Origin: Bacillota bacterium
Lineage (GTDB): Bacteria > Bacillota > Clostridia > Lachnospirales > Lachnospiraceae
Reading direction: 5' to 3'
NCBI GenBank assembly: GCA_023398615.1
Contig: JAEWSD010000191.1
Span: forward strand, 1 to 33,879
Length of the DNA: 33,879 bases
In this document: piece by piece, positions 17,169-24,476 of the stretch
Layout of the letters: each line of letters begins with the position of its first letter
Numbering within the stretch: position 1 is the stretch's first letter
Program-made: the position numbers and the translations under genes
The notes under the pieces: generated by a model
Database searches by the model: none
Told to the model about the DNA's origin: nothing
Seen by the model: the letters and a program-made list of their open reading frames with translations, nothing else

Positions 17169-17240
17169 GGCTCGTTGGTCAAGCGGCTAAGACGCCGCCC
17201 TCTCAAGGCGGAAACAGGGGTTCGATTCCCCTACGAGCTG
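17169..17240 (+). tRNA. tRNA-Glu (anticodon CTC)
   Basis: The 72-base sequence folds into a complete cloverleaf. The acceptor stem is GGCTCGT with ACGAGCT (one G-U pair), the D arm is GTC/GAC, the anticodon stem CCGCC/GGCGG encloses loop CTCTCAA, and the T stem AGGGG/CCCCT encloses TTCGATT. The anticodon CTC reads GAG glutamate codons. The discriminator base is G and CCA is not encoded, so it would be added after transcription. Confidence 0.95.
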
Positions 17241-17250
17241 TTGTAAATCT

Positions 17251-17276
17251 AAATCTTCTTTTACAAAGAAGGTTTT
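17251..17276 (+). terminator. Hairpin after tRNA-Glu, probable terminator
   Basis: AAATCTTCTT pairs with AAGAAGGTTT (one G-U pair) around a TTACA loop and runs into only TTTT. It is AT-rich but correctly placed ten bases after the tRNA. Confidence 0.45.
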
Positions 17277-17303
17277 AAGAGTAGATAATAATACAGGTTA
17301 TGA

Positions 17304-17346
17304 AACAGAGCAGCATGAGATAATAACTCTAGCTGTTTTTTTATAT
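17304..17346 (+). terminator. Weak bulged hairpin with T-run
   Basis: AACAG-A-GC pairs with GCTGTT across an inner GAG/CTC hairpin and is followed by TTTTTTT. The stem is short and imperfect. Confidence 0.35.
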
Positions 17347-17502
17347 TATTAATAATTGAATAATTAAATCTCTCTTAAAGAGCATCTGTTATCCTCTCCC
17401 AACCCTCACCGGAATGCCGGAACGAAAATAATTCATGCATATACATATTGAAATAATTCCCAGTAAAGAGTAAAATAAATACAAGGATTTTGAATTTCAT
17501 TT

Positions 17503-17531
17503 TTGACATTAATGAGAATCTTAATGATATT
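17503..17531 (+). promoter_or_regulatory. Possible promoter overlapped by a Fur-box-like sequence
   Basis: TTGACA (17503-17508) and GATATT (17526-17531) are 17 bases apart. The 19-base stretch starting at 17508 matches the classical Fur consensus at 13 of 19 positions by my count. No gene starts directly downstream; the nearest is the PilZ gene about 200 bases on. Confidence 0.3.
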
Positions 17532-17658
17532 ACATGAATAGATTATTTCGACCGGCTGTTTGAAATTATTGGTGTAATAAATTATAATTTTCATTTTTTT
17601 ACAGTTTTTTCCCTTAAAAATTACATAATATGAAAAATTATTACATTATTGTTGCTTT

Positions 17659-17685
17659 TTGGCAAATTATAGAATATGATATAAT
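17659..17685 (+). promoter_or_regulatory. Promoter of the PilZ-domain gene
   Basis: TATAAT (17680-17685) carries an upstream TGA, making it an extended -10 box. TTGGCA lies 15 bases upstream, a shorter than usual spacer that extended -10 promoters tolerate. Confidence 0.55.
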
Positions 17686-17735
17686 CAGATTAACCAAATA
17701 ATACCGTTTTTTTGTACACATGGGGGGATAAGGCT

Positions 17736-18371
17736 ATGAGGTTGAATGAGATTCCGGAAAAGGAAGACTTAGAGTTTCGCTTTAAGTATCAGAAAAATGA
17801 TTACTGTATGAATGTAATACTGCAAATTAAATTGGAAGACATGATTTTCATTTCGGCGGTATGCAGTAACGGCAAGCCTATCGATGCTAATAAAATAAGT
17901 GAAGCAATGCTTTTATATAAGACGGAAGGCGGAATTTATAATTTTATCGATCTTACTCTTAAACTGGTTTCTTATCAGGGAAAATATCTGTATGGTATTT
18001 CAACTTCTAATGAGCCGAAGCGGATGAACAGGCGGGAGGCTTACCGTGCCTTTGTAGGTGAAGCCCACAATTTGAAGCTGATAAAAGATGACGGCAGTAT
18101 GGTTGAATTTTCCGGAATATTAAAGGATATCAGTTTGACAGGCATTGGTTTTATCATGAACCGTAAGATTGAAGATATTGCATACATTAAGGTAGTGCTT
18201 GACATATCCAAGAATTGCAAGCTGCCTTTACTGGGCGAGATCATCAGAGTTACAGAACTGCCGAAGCATAAAGGTTATCTGTATGGCTGCAAGTTAAATA
18301 TGCACAGTGATATATTGAACCGGTATGTTTTGAAATGCCAGCTGAAGAACAGGCCCGCAAGAGAGGAATGA
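17736..18371 (+). CDS. PilZ-domain protein, YcgR-like (cyclic di-GMP receptor candidate)
   Basis: PilZ domains bind cyclic di-GMP and relay it to motility or envelope functions. The 211-residue protein has an N-terminal beta-rich region (about 1-95) similar in layout to the YcgR-N/PilZN flagellar brake domain, then a PilZ domain. The two ligand-binding motifs are intact: RxxxR at R100-R104 (RREAYR) and DxSxxG at 131-136 (DISLTG). The start at 17736 is chosen over TTG 17712, because the GGGGGGATAAGG ribosome binding site lies between them. It stands alone with its own promoter and a strong terminator, so no partner is implied by neighbours. Confidence 0.85.
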   Translation: MRLNEIPEKEDLEFRFKYQKNDYCMNVILQIKLEDMIFISAVCSNGKPIDANKISEAMLLYKTEGGIYNFIDLTLKLVSYQGKYLYGISTSNEPKRMNRREAYRAFVGEAHNLKLIKDDGSMVEFSGILKDISLTGIGFIMNRKIEDIAYIKVVLDISKNCKLPLLGEIIRVTELPKHKGYLYGCKLNMHSDILNRYVLKCQLKNRPAREE

Positions 18372-18426
18372 CAATAAAGAGCGTCCTTTGCAATAGTACG
18401 GATAATTTCACAGGTTAAGAATAAAG

Positions 18427-18463
18427 AAACCATAGTTTACATTTCACATGTGCTATGGTTTTT
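18427..18463 (+). terminator. Terminator after the PilZ gene
   Basis: AAACCATAG pairs perfectly with CTATGGTTT and runs into TTTC. The loop is 17 bases. It ends the PilZ transcript before the alaS promoter. Confidence 0.75.
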
Positions 18464-18549
18464 CATTGTATAGGAGTAGGGTGTCAACTGTATATTTTAA
18501 GAAAATGTTTTCGTGAACATAAGAAAGGTTTTGAAGAAACCACATTTGA

Positions 18550-18578
18550 TTGACAAAAATATGTTTAGTACTTATAAT
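18550..18578 (+). promoter_or_regulatory. Consensus promoter of alaS
   Basis: TTGACA and TATAAT are separated by exactly 17 bases. The predicted start near 18585 leaves only about 28 bases of leader, too short for a T-box. Confidence 0.88.
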
Positions 18579-18612
18579 AAATTACTAGAATAGTACGCAG
18601 GAGGCAATTACA

Positions 18613-21255
18613 GTGAAAGCATACGGAGTGAACGAACTTAGAAAGATGTACCTTGATTTCTTTGAAAGCAAAGGACATTTAAAGATGAACAGTTTTTCTC
18701 TTGTCCCTCATAACGACAAGAGTTTATTATTAATTAATGCAGGAATGGCACCCTTGAAGCCATATTTTACAGGTCAGGAGGTACCCCCCTGCAAGAGGGT
18801 TACTACCTGTCAGAAATGCATACGTACCGGTGATATTGAGAATGTAGGAAAGACGGCAAGACATGGTACCTTTTTTGAAATGCTCGGAAATTTCTCCTTT
18901 GGTGATTACTTCAAGCATGAAGCAATAGCCTGGTCCTGGGAATTCTTGACCGAGGTAGTCGGTCTGTCGGCGGACAGACTGTATCCTTCCGTTTATCTGG
19001 AGGATGACGAGGCATTTGATATATGGAATAAAGAGATTGGAATCCCTGTGGAAAGGATCTTTCGTTTCGGAAAGGAAGATAATTTCTGGGAGCACGGCGC
19101 GGGGCCTTGCGGGCCATGTTCCGAAATATACTATGACCGGGGAGAAAAGTATGGCTGCGGTAAGCCGGACTGTACCGTCGGCTGTGACTGTGACCGTTAT
19201 ATTGAGGTATGGAACAACGTGTTTACACAGTTTGACAGTGACGGAAACGGGCACTATGAGGAATTAAGCAATAAAAATATTGATACCGGCATGGGCTTGG
19301 AAAGGCTTGCGACGGTGGTTCAGGATGTGGATTCCATCTTTGATATCGATACCATGAAGGCTCTCAGGGATAAAGTATGTGAGGTTGCCGGGGTTTCCTA
19401 TAAGAAGGACCCCAAGGCCGATGTATCCATCCGTCTGATAACCGACCATATCCGTTCCGTTACCTTTATGATTTCCGACGGTATCATTCCTTCCAATGAA
19501 GGAAGAGGCTATGTGCTAAGAAGGCTGTTAAGGCGCGCGGCGCGTCACGGCAGGCTGCTTGGAATTAAGGACCGTTTTCTTGCAACCTTGAGTAAGACGG
19601 TTATCCGGGAATCAAAGGACGGATACCCGGAACTCGAAGAAAAGAAGGATTATATCCTTAAACTGTTAACCATAGAAGAAGATAATTTCTATAAAACAAT
19701 AGATCAGGGCTTAAGTATACTGTCGGAACTGGAAGAAAGCCTCGTTAAGGCAGGACGGAAGACCCTGTCCGGTGAGGATGCCTTCAAGCTTTATGATACC
19801 TATGGGTTCCCATTGGATTTAACCAGGGAAATCCTGGAGGAAAAAGGCTTTGCGATTGATGAGGACGGTTTCCGCAAAGCAATGGAGGTTCAGAGGGAAA
19901 CGGCCAGAAACGCACGTGTGGTAACGAATTATATGGGCGCCGATGTGACGGTATACCAGCAGCTGAATGCAAGCCTGACCTCCGCATTTGTCGGCTATGA
20001 TAAGCTTACTCATATTTCAGAGATCACGGCCCTGACGACGGATACGGAGCTTGCAGGGGAGCTGGTAGCAGGACAGACCGGCACCGTATTTGTAAACGAA
20101 ACACCTTTCTATGCGACAAGCGGCGGACAGACGGCCGATACCGGTGTGATTACAACGGCCGGCGCCGAATTCGAGGTGGAAGATACCATTAAGCTTCAGG
20201 GAGGTAAAATCGGACATGTCGGAAAGGTGACAAAAGGAATGTTAAAGACCGGTGAAAGGGTAACCCTTGCTATTGATACGGAGAGAAGGACTGCCACGGC
20301 TAAAAACCACAGTGCCACCCATTTGCTGCAGAAGGCCTTAAGGACTGTTTTAGGCTCTCATGTTGAGCAGGCGGGTTCCTATGTGTCCAATGACCGGCTG
20401 CGTTTTGACTTTACGCATTTTTCTGCTTTGACAAAAGAGGAGATTAGCAGGGTGGAGGCAATTGTTAACCGGGAGATTGCGGCAGGCCTGTCTGTGCAGA
20501 CGGATATCATGTCGGTTGAAGAGGCGAAGAAGACAGGGGCTATGGCCTTATTTGGCGAGAAATACGGCGAGAAGGTCCGTGTGGTTTCTATGAGTGATTT
20601 CAGTATAGAACTATGCGGTGGTACCCATGTGGCAAATACGGGAAATATTACCGCCTTTAAGATTTTGTCCGAAACAGGTGTGGCAGCCGGTGTGAGAAGA
20701 ATAGAAGCCTTAACGGCTGACGGAGTATTCTCCTATTATAATGGGGTCGAACAGGAATTAAATACGGCTGCAAAGGCTGCAAAGACGGAACCGGCAATGC
20801 TTACGAAGCGGATTGAAGCCTTGCAGGACGAGATAAAGCTGTTACAGTCCGAGAATGAGAAGCTGAAGAATAAGCTGGCCAAGGATGCCCTTGGTGATGT
20901 CATGAACCAGGTTGTCGAAGTAAAGGGAGTCAAGCTCCTTGCTGCGAAGGTCCCTGATGTTGATATGAACGGACTCCGTAATCTGGGAGACCAGTTAAAG
21001 GAAAAACTGGGGGACGGCGTTATTATTCTTGCATCTGCTATGGGCGGCGACAAGGTTAACTTAATTGCCATGTCCTCCGACGCGGCAATGGCAAAAGGAG
21101 CACATGCAGGCAATCTGATAAAGGAACTGGCCGTATTGGTAGGCGGAGGCGGAGGCGGACGTCCGAATATGGCACAGGCCGGAGGCAAAAATCCTTCCGG
21201 TATCGGCGCAGTAATTGCAGGCGCTGCAAAGGCTTTGGAGGGACAGCTAAAATAA
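18613..21255 (+). CDS. alaS: Alanyl-tRNA synthetase
   Basis: This class II synthetase charges tRNA-Ala and edits mischarged Ser/Gly. The 880-residue length is normal. It starts at GTG, with AGGAGG eight bases upstream and no suitable ATG. In order there are the aminoacylation core (FFESKGHLKMNSFSLVP, then RTGDIENVGKTARHGTFFEM), the editing domain with zinc ligands H566 and H570 (HSATH) and C668 and H672 (CGGTH), and the C-terminal DHHA1/C-Ala region ending in the glycine-rich GGGGGGRPNMAQAGG. It has its own consensus promoter. Confidence 0.97.
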   Translation: MKAYGVNELRKMYLDFFESKGHLKMNSFSLVPHNDKSLLLINAGMAPLKPYFTGQEVPPCKRVTTCQKCIRTGDIENVGKTARHGTFFEMLGNFSFGDYFKHEAIAWSWEFLTEVVGLSADRLYPSVYLEDDEAFDIWNKEIGIPVERIFRFGKEDNFWEHGAGPCGPCSEIYYDRGEKYGCGKPDCTVGCDCDRYIEVWNNVFTQFDSDGNGHYEELSNKNIDTGMGLERLATVVQDVDSIFDIDTMKALRDKVCEVAGVSYKKDPKADVSIRLITDHIRSVTFMISDGIIPSNEGRGYVLRRLLRRAARHGRLLGIKDRFLATLSKTVIRESKDGYPELEEKKDYILKLLTIEEDNFYKTIDQGLSILSELEESLVKAGRKTLSGEDAFKLYDTYGFPLDLTREILEEKGFAIDEDGFRKAMEVQRETARNARVVTNYMGADVTVYQQLNASLTSAFVGYDKLTHISEITALTTDTELAGELVAGQTGTVFVNETPFYATSGGQTADTGVITTAGAEFEVEDTIKLQGGKIGHVGKVTKGMLKTGERVTLAIDTERRTATAKNHSATHLLQKALRTVLGSHVEQAGSYVSNDRLRFDFTHFSALTKEEISRVEAIVNREIAAGLSVQTDIMSVEEAKKTGAMALFGEKYGEKVRVVSMSDFSIELCGGTHVANTGNITAFKILSETGVAAGVRRIEALTADGVFSYYNGVEQELNTAAKAAKTEPAMLTKRIEALQDEIKLLQSENEKLKNKLAKDALGDVMNQVVEVKGVKLLAAKVPDVDMNGLRNLGDQLKEKLGDGVIILASAMGGDKVNLIAMSSDAAMAKGAHAGNLIKELAVLVGGGGGGRPNMAQAGGKNPSGIGAVIAGAAKALEGQLK

Positions 21256-21294
21256 TTATGTTACAGATTATATGCATAGATATTCAAAAAATAG

Positions 21295-21322
21295 TTGACG
21301 AAAATAAATTTTATGCTATAAT
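21295..21322 (+). promoter_or_regulatory. Promoter of rpsU
   Basis: TTGACG (21295-21300) and TATAAT (21317-21322) with a 16-base spacer; TGC before TATAAT forms an extended -10. The leader is about 70 bases. Confidence 0.8.
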
Positions 21323-21400
21323 CATAGTAGTGCTATAAAAATATACCCAAACAGTTGTATAGGCACAATACACAACTGGAGGGAGGTTAGGTGTGAGACT

Positions 21401-21577
21401 ATGTCGAATGTTATTGTAAAAGATAATGAGACCTTGGATAGTGCTCTACGTCGATTCAAGAGAAACTGTGCGAAGGCAGGTATTCAGCAGGAAATCCGTA
21501 AGAGAGAGCATTATGAGAAGCCGAGTGTAAGACGTAAGAAAAAGTCGGAAGCGGCTCGTAAACGCAAATTCAAATAA
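21401..21577 (+). CDS. rpsU: 30S ribosomal protein S21
   Basis: S21 is a small basic protein of the 30S subunit platform, near the anti-Shine-Dalgarno sequence. The 58-residue product begins MSNVIVKDNETLDSALRRFK and ends in the usual Arg/Lys-rich tail (RRKKKSEAARKRKFK). A GGAGG lies 14 bases upstream with a second partial match (AGGTG) at the usual distance. It has its own promoter and terminator, a common monocistronic arrangement. Confidence 0.96.
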   Translation: MSNVIVKDNETLDSALRRFKRNCAKAGIQQEIRKREHYEKPSVRRKKKSEAARKRKFK

Positions 21578-21596
21578 TGTGTGGTTTTACAAAGAT

Positions 21597-21629
21597 AAGC
21601 CCTTGAGTCATTGGATTCAGGGGTTTTTA
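21597..21629 (+). terminator. Terminator after rpsU
   Basis: AAGCCCTTGAGT pairs with ATTCAGGGGTTT over 12 positions with three G-U pairs and a six-base loop, running into TTTTT. Confidence 0.8.
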
Positions 21630-21672
21630 TTTCTTTAAAGCAAGCACCCGCAAACCAATTCAGAAATCAGAA

Positions 21673-21701
21673 GCATAGGACATGATTTTCTACCATATAT
21701 T
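21673..21701 (+). promoter_or_regulatory. Possible sigma-E (sporulation) promoter of yqfC
   Basis: GCATAGG (21673-21679) and CATATATT (21694-21701) separated by 14 bases resemble the mother-cell sigma-E pattern, whose -10 consensus is CATAnAnT. yqfC and yqfD belong to the sigma-E regulon in Bacillus subtilis. An overlapping TATAAT at 21703-21708 has no matching -35. Confidence 0.5.
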
Positions 21702-21736
21702 CTATAATAGTACCTGAATTATGCGGAGCGGTATGA

Positions 21737-22102
21737 ATGAACAGGAAAATAAAATCGAATCATAAGAAATTCAAAAAAAAATCCAACAAAGAGTTATATG
21801 ATAATATTAATAATGAGAAGAAACGTGAAGATGCCGGCAGAGCGACCTATCTCGAAATGCTGTCAAGCCAGTTAAAGCTGCCTTCCGATATTCTTGCAGG
21901 TGCCCCAATCATAACAGCGATCGGCAGAAATGAGGTATGTATCGAAAACTATAAAGGTATACTGGAATATAACAACTGCAGTATCAAGATTATTACCAAG
22001 ATCGGCAGAGTTGTGGTTGAAGGGAATAATCTTATTATTTCTTATTTCACTACCGACGAAATGAAGATAACGGGTATGATTCATACAATTGGATTCTATT
22101 AA
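21737..22102 (+). CDS. yqfC: Sporulation protein YqfC (YabP/YqfC family)
   Basis: YqfC-family proteins are small mother-cell sporulation proteins of poorly defined biochemistry. The 121-residue product has a strongly basic N-terminus (about 1-20) and a C-terminal YabP-like beta-rich domain (about 48-121) with LPSDILAGAPIITAIGRNEV, GILEYNNCSIKI and EMKITGMIHTIGFY. GGAG lies eight bases before the ATG. It is followed after 23 bases by yqfD, as in most endospore formers. Confidence 0.87.
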   Translation: MNRKIKSNHKKFKKKSNKELYDNINNEKKREDAGRATYLEMLSSQLKLPSDILAGAPIITAIGRNEVCIENYKGILEYNNCSIKIITKIGRVVVEGNNLIISYFTTDEMKITGMIHTIGFY

Positions 22103-22125
22103 AATGATCGAATGGAGGCTTTCGT

Positions 22126-23367
22126 ATGCTGATAAAGCTTTACCGCTGGTTACGCGGCTATCTTCTCGTAAGATTGAAGGGCCAGTCTCCGGAACGCTTT
22201 ATAAATCTATGCAGCAATCGGAAAATATATCTTTGGAACCTGAAAAATGTGGAAGGTGTTTATGAATTCAACATAATGCTGCGGGATTACGTAAAGATGA
22301 GACCCATCGTAAAAAAGACCGGAACACTTCCTTATATCAAAAGAAAAACCGGGCTGCCGTTCCTGATTCACAGGTATAGAAAGCGGAAGGGCTTTATTGC
22401 CGGGATACTCATATTTTGCACAATCGTTTACATACTGTCCCTTTATATCTGGAATATCAGCTTATTGGGCGGACATTACCATACACAGGAAGCAATGACT
22501 AAATTCCTGAAACAAAACCAAATCTACGCGGGTTTGCAAAAGAAGAAGATAAACTGCCAGGAAATCGAGGAATTAATACGGGGTACCTATAAGGATATCG
22601 GCTGGGTATCGGCGGAAATCAAGGGTACAAGGCTAATCATTAAAATCACCGAAACCAAGATGCCATCCCCGGCGGTAACCGCTACGAAACCCTGCCATAT
22701 CGTTGCAAAGAAAGACTGCATCATTACGGAAATCGTTACAAGAACAGGGACACCGAAAACGGAAGTAGGCTCGGTGGTAAAAAAAGGTGATATCCTGGTT
22801 TCCGGTATTGTGGATATCGTGGGGGATTATGAGGAGGAGGTAGTGAAGGAACCCGTAATAGCGGATGCCGATATTATAGGGAAAACCTACTATGACTACA
22901 AGGATGCTTTTCCGCTGAACTATGTAAAAAAGGTCTATACAGGCAAAAGCAAAAAAGGTTATGACTTTTCCCTCCTGTTAAAAAAAATAAATTTATATAA
23001 TCCTAGAAATCCGTATGGCAAGTATGATATAATTGTAAACAGGTATATGCTTCATTTAAATGAAAATTTTTACCTTCCGATAGAATACTCTGTCACAGAC
23101 TATATGGAATATAACGAGGTTAAGAAAAAATACTCTGAAGCAGAGGCGAAAGCAATTGCAGAGGAAAAATTACAAAGATACCTTGATGATTTATCGGAAA
23201 ATGATGTTATAATAATACAGAATAATGTAAAAATAACTATAGGCAAGAATTCCTGCACGGCACAGGGGAGAATCATTGTTCTTGAACCGGTGAAGGAATT
23301 CAGGGCTGTAGATGACAGCGAGTGGAGGATTATAGATACGGATGAGTCTGATGGAAACAATAATTGA
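22126..23367 (+). CDS. yqfD: Sporulation protein YqfD
   Basis: YqfD is a membrane-associated sporulation protein expressed with YqfC. The 413 residues include a cytoplasmic N-terminus with the family pattern LRGYLLVRLKGQSPERFINL, a single strong membrane segment (about 90-110), and a long extracytoplasmic region with RGTYKDIGWVSAEIKGTRLI and KKGDILVSGIVDIVGDYEEE. A GGAGG ribosome binding site precedes the ATG. Its end overlaps the phoH start by 26 bases, indicating one transcript. Confidence 0.9.
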   Translation: MLIKLYRWLRGYLLVRLKGQSPERFINLCSNRKIYLWNLKNVEGVYEFNIMLRDYVKMRPIVKKTGTLPYIKRKTGLPFLIHRYRKRKGFIAGILIFCTIVYILSLYIWNISLLGGHYHTQEAMTKFLKQNQIYAGLQKKKINCQEIEELIRGTYKDIGWVSAEIKGTRLIIKITETKMPSPAVTATKPCHIVAKKDCIITEIVTRTGTPKTEVGSVVKKGDILVSGIVDIVGDYEEEVVKEPVIADADIIGKTYYDYKDAFPLNYVKKVYTGKSKKGYDFSLLLKKINLYNPRNPYGKYDIIVNRYMLHLNENFYLPIEYSVTDYMEYNEVKKKYSEAEAKAIAEEKLQRYLDDLSENDVIIIQNNVKITIGKNSCTAQGRIIVLEPVKEFRAVDDSEWRIIDTDESDGNNN

Positions 23368-24415
23368 TGTGCCTGTCAACCATGAGAAGAATATATTCGG
23401 ACAGTTTGATGCACATGTGAAAACGATTGAGAAAACCTTAAACGTTACCGTAATTTTAAGAAACGGTGAGATTAAACTGATTGGTGAAAATGATAACGTA
23501 GTAAAAGCAAAAAGTGTATTTATGCAGTTGATCGAACTTTCGAAAAGAGGCAATACAATATCGGAACAGAATGTGAATTATGCTTTATCGTTATGTTTTG
23601 AGAATAAGGAAGCGGCAATAGTAGAGATAGATCAGGATTTAATCTGCCATACTATGGCTGGAAAACCGATAAAGCCTAAGACACTCGGTCAGAAAACTTA
23701 TGTGGATCTGATCCGTAAAAGAATGATTACTTTTGGGGTCGGCCCTGCCGGAACCGGTAAGACTTATCTGGCTATGGCTATGGCCGTGACCGCTTTTAAA
23801 AATGATGAGGTAAGCAAAATCATATTAACGAGACCGGCAATTGAAGCCGGTGAAAAACTTGGGTTCCTGCCGGGTGATCTCCAGAGCAAGGTAGATCCTT
23901 ATCTCAGGCCGCTTTATGACGCTCTGTATCAGATCATGGGTGCGGAAGCCTATTTAAAGAATACGGAGAAGGGTCTTATTGAGGTTGCGCCTTTGGCTTA
24001 TATGCGGGGCAGAACACTGGAAAATGCTTTTATTATACTTGATGAAGCCCAGAATACCACACCTGCTCAGATGAAGATGTTCCTGACCCGTATCGGGTTT
24101 GGCTCAAAGGTAATCATAACCGGGGATTTATCCCAGAAAGACCTGCCTTCCGGAACGGAATCCGGTCTTGAAGTTGCAATAAAAGTACTGGGAAAGATTG
24201 ATGATATCGGCTTTGCCTACCTGACCGGCCAGGATGTAGTAAGGCATCCGCTGGTGCAAAAGATTGTGGTTGCATACGAAGCATACGAGACCAAGGTAAA
24301 AAAGACAGAAGTAAAAAACAGCGGGTCCAGGGTACAAAGGAAATATCTGGTCGGTACAAAAAACAATACCATAAAGGGAAACAGCGGCAGAAATTATAAA
24401 CGGAAAAAGCCGTGA
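23342..24415 (+). CDS. phoH: PhoH-family ATPase
   Basis: PhoH-like proteins are P-loop ATPases linked to RNA metabolism, often next to ybeY. The 357-residue product has an N-terminal nucleic-acid-binding-like region, Walker A GPAGTGKT (134-141), Walker B FIILDEAQNTTPAQMKMFLT and ITGDLSQKDLP. The C-terminus (about 325-357) is a basic tail rich in Lys, Arg, Asn and Gly. The start could be 23342 or the ATG at 23351; GGAGG at 23324-23328 is a little far from both. It overlaps yqfD and precedes the 7TM-HD gene. Confidence 0.93.
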   Translation: MSLMETIIDVPVNHEKNIFGQFDAHVKTIEKTLNVTVILRNGEIKLIGENDNVVKAKSVFMQLIELSKRGNTISEQNVNYALSLCFENKEAAIVEIDQDLICHTMAGKPIKPKTLGQKTYVDLIRKRMITFGVGPAGTGKTYLAMAMAVTAFKNDEVSKIILTRPAIEAGEKLGFLPGDLQSKVDPYLRPLYDALYQIMGAEAYLKNTEKGLIEVAPLAYMRGRTLENAFIILDEAQNTTPAQMKMFLTRIGFGSKVIITGDLSQKDLPSGTESGLEVAIKVLGKIDDIGFAYLTGQDVVRHPLVQKIVVAYEAYETKVKKTEVKNSGSRVQRKYLVGTKNNTIKGNSGRNYKRKKP

Positions 24416-24440
24416 CCGAAATATCATTTACTAAAGGATA

Positions 24441-24473
24441 ACCTGCTTTTTATGAATCTCTTGAAAAACAGGT
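24441..24473 (+). promoter_or_regulatory. Hairpin covering the only ribosome-binding-like sequence of the 7TM-HD gene
   Basis: ACCTG-C-TTTTT pairs with AAAAACAGGT with a single bulged C and a 12-base loop. The right arm holds CAGG, the only Shine-Dalgarno-like stretch just before the ATG at 24477, so the fold could limit translation. Confidence 0.45.
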
Positions 24474-24476
24474 AGA

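Larger units (their letters stand above)
17241..17735. other. AT-rich intergenic region between tRNA-Glu and the PilZ gene
   Basis: This stretch of nearly 500 bases has no convincing reading frame on either strand. It holds the tRNA terminator hairpin, a second weak bulged hairpin followed by seven T residues (17304-17346), a possible promoter with a Fur-like sequence between its boxes (17503-17531), and the PilZ gene promoter (17659-17685). The rest is low-complexity AT-rich sequence. Confidence 0.6.

Noticed and set aside
17347..17500. Small open frames in the gap after tRNA-Glu
   Set aside because: All are under about ten codons or lack a ribosome site; none resembles a protein.
18464..18612. 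T-box riboswitch upstream of alaS
   Set aside because: The consensus promoter leaves only about 28 bases of leader and no T-box motif or terminator is present.
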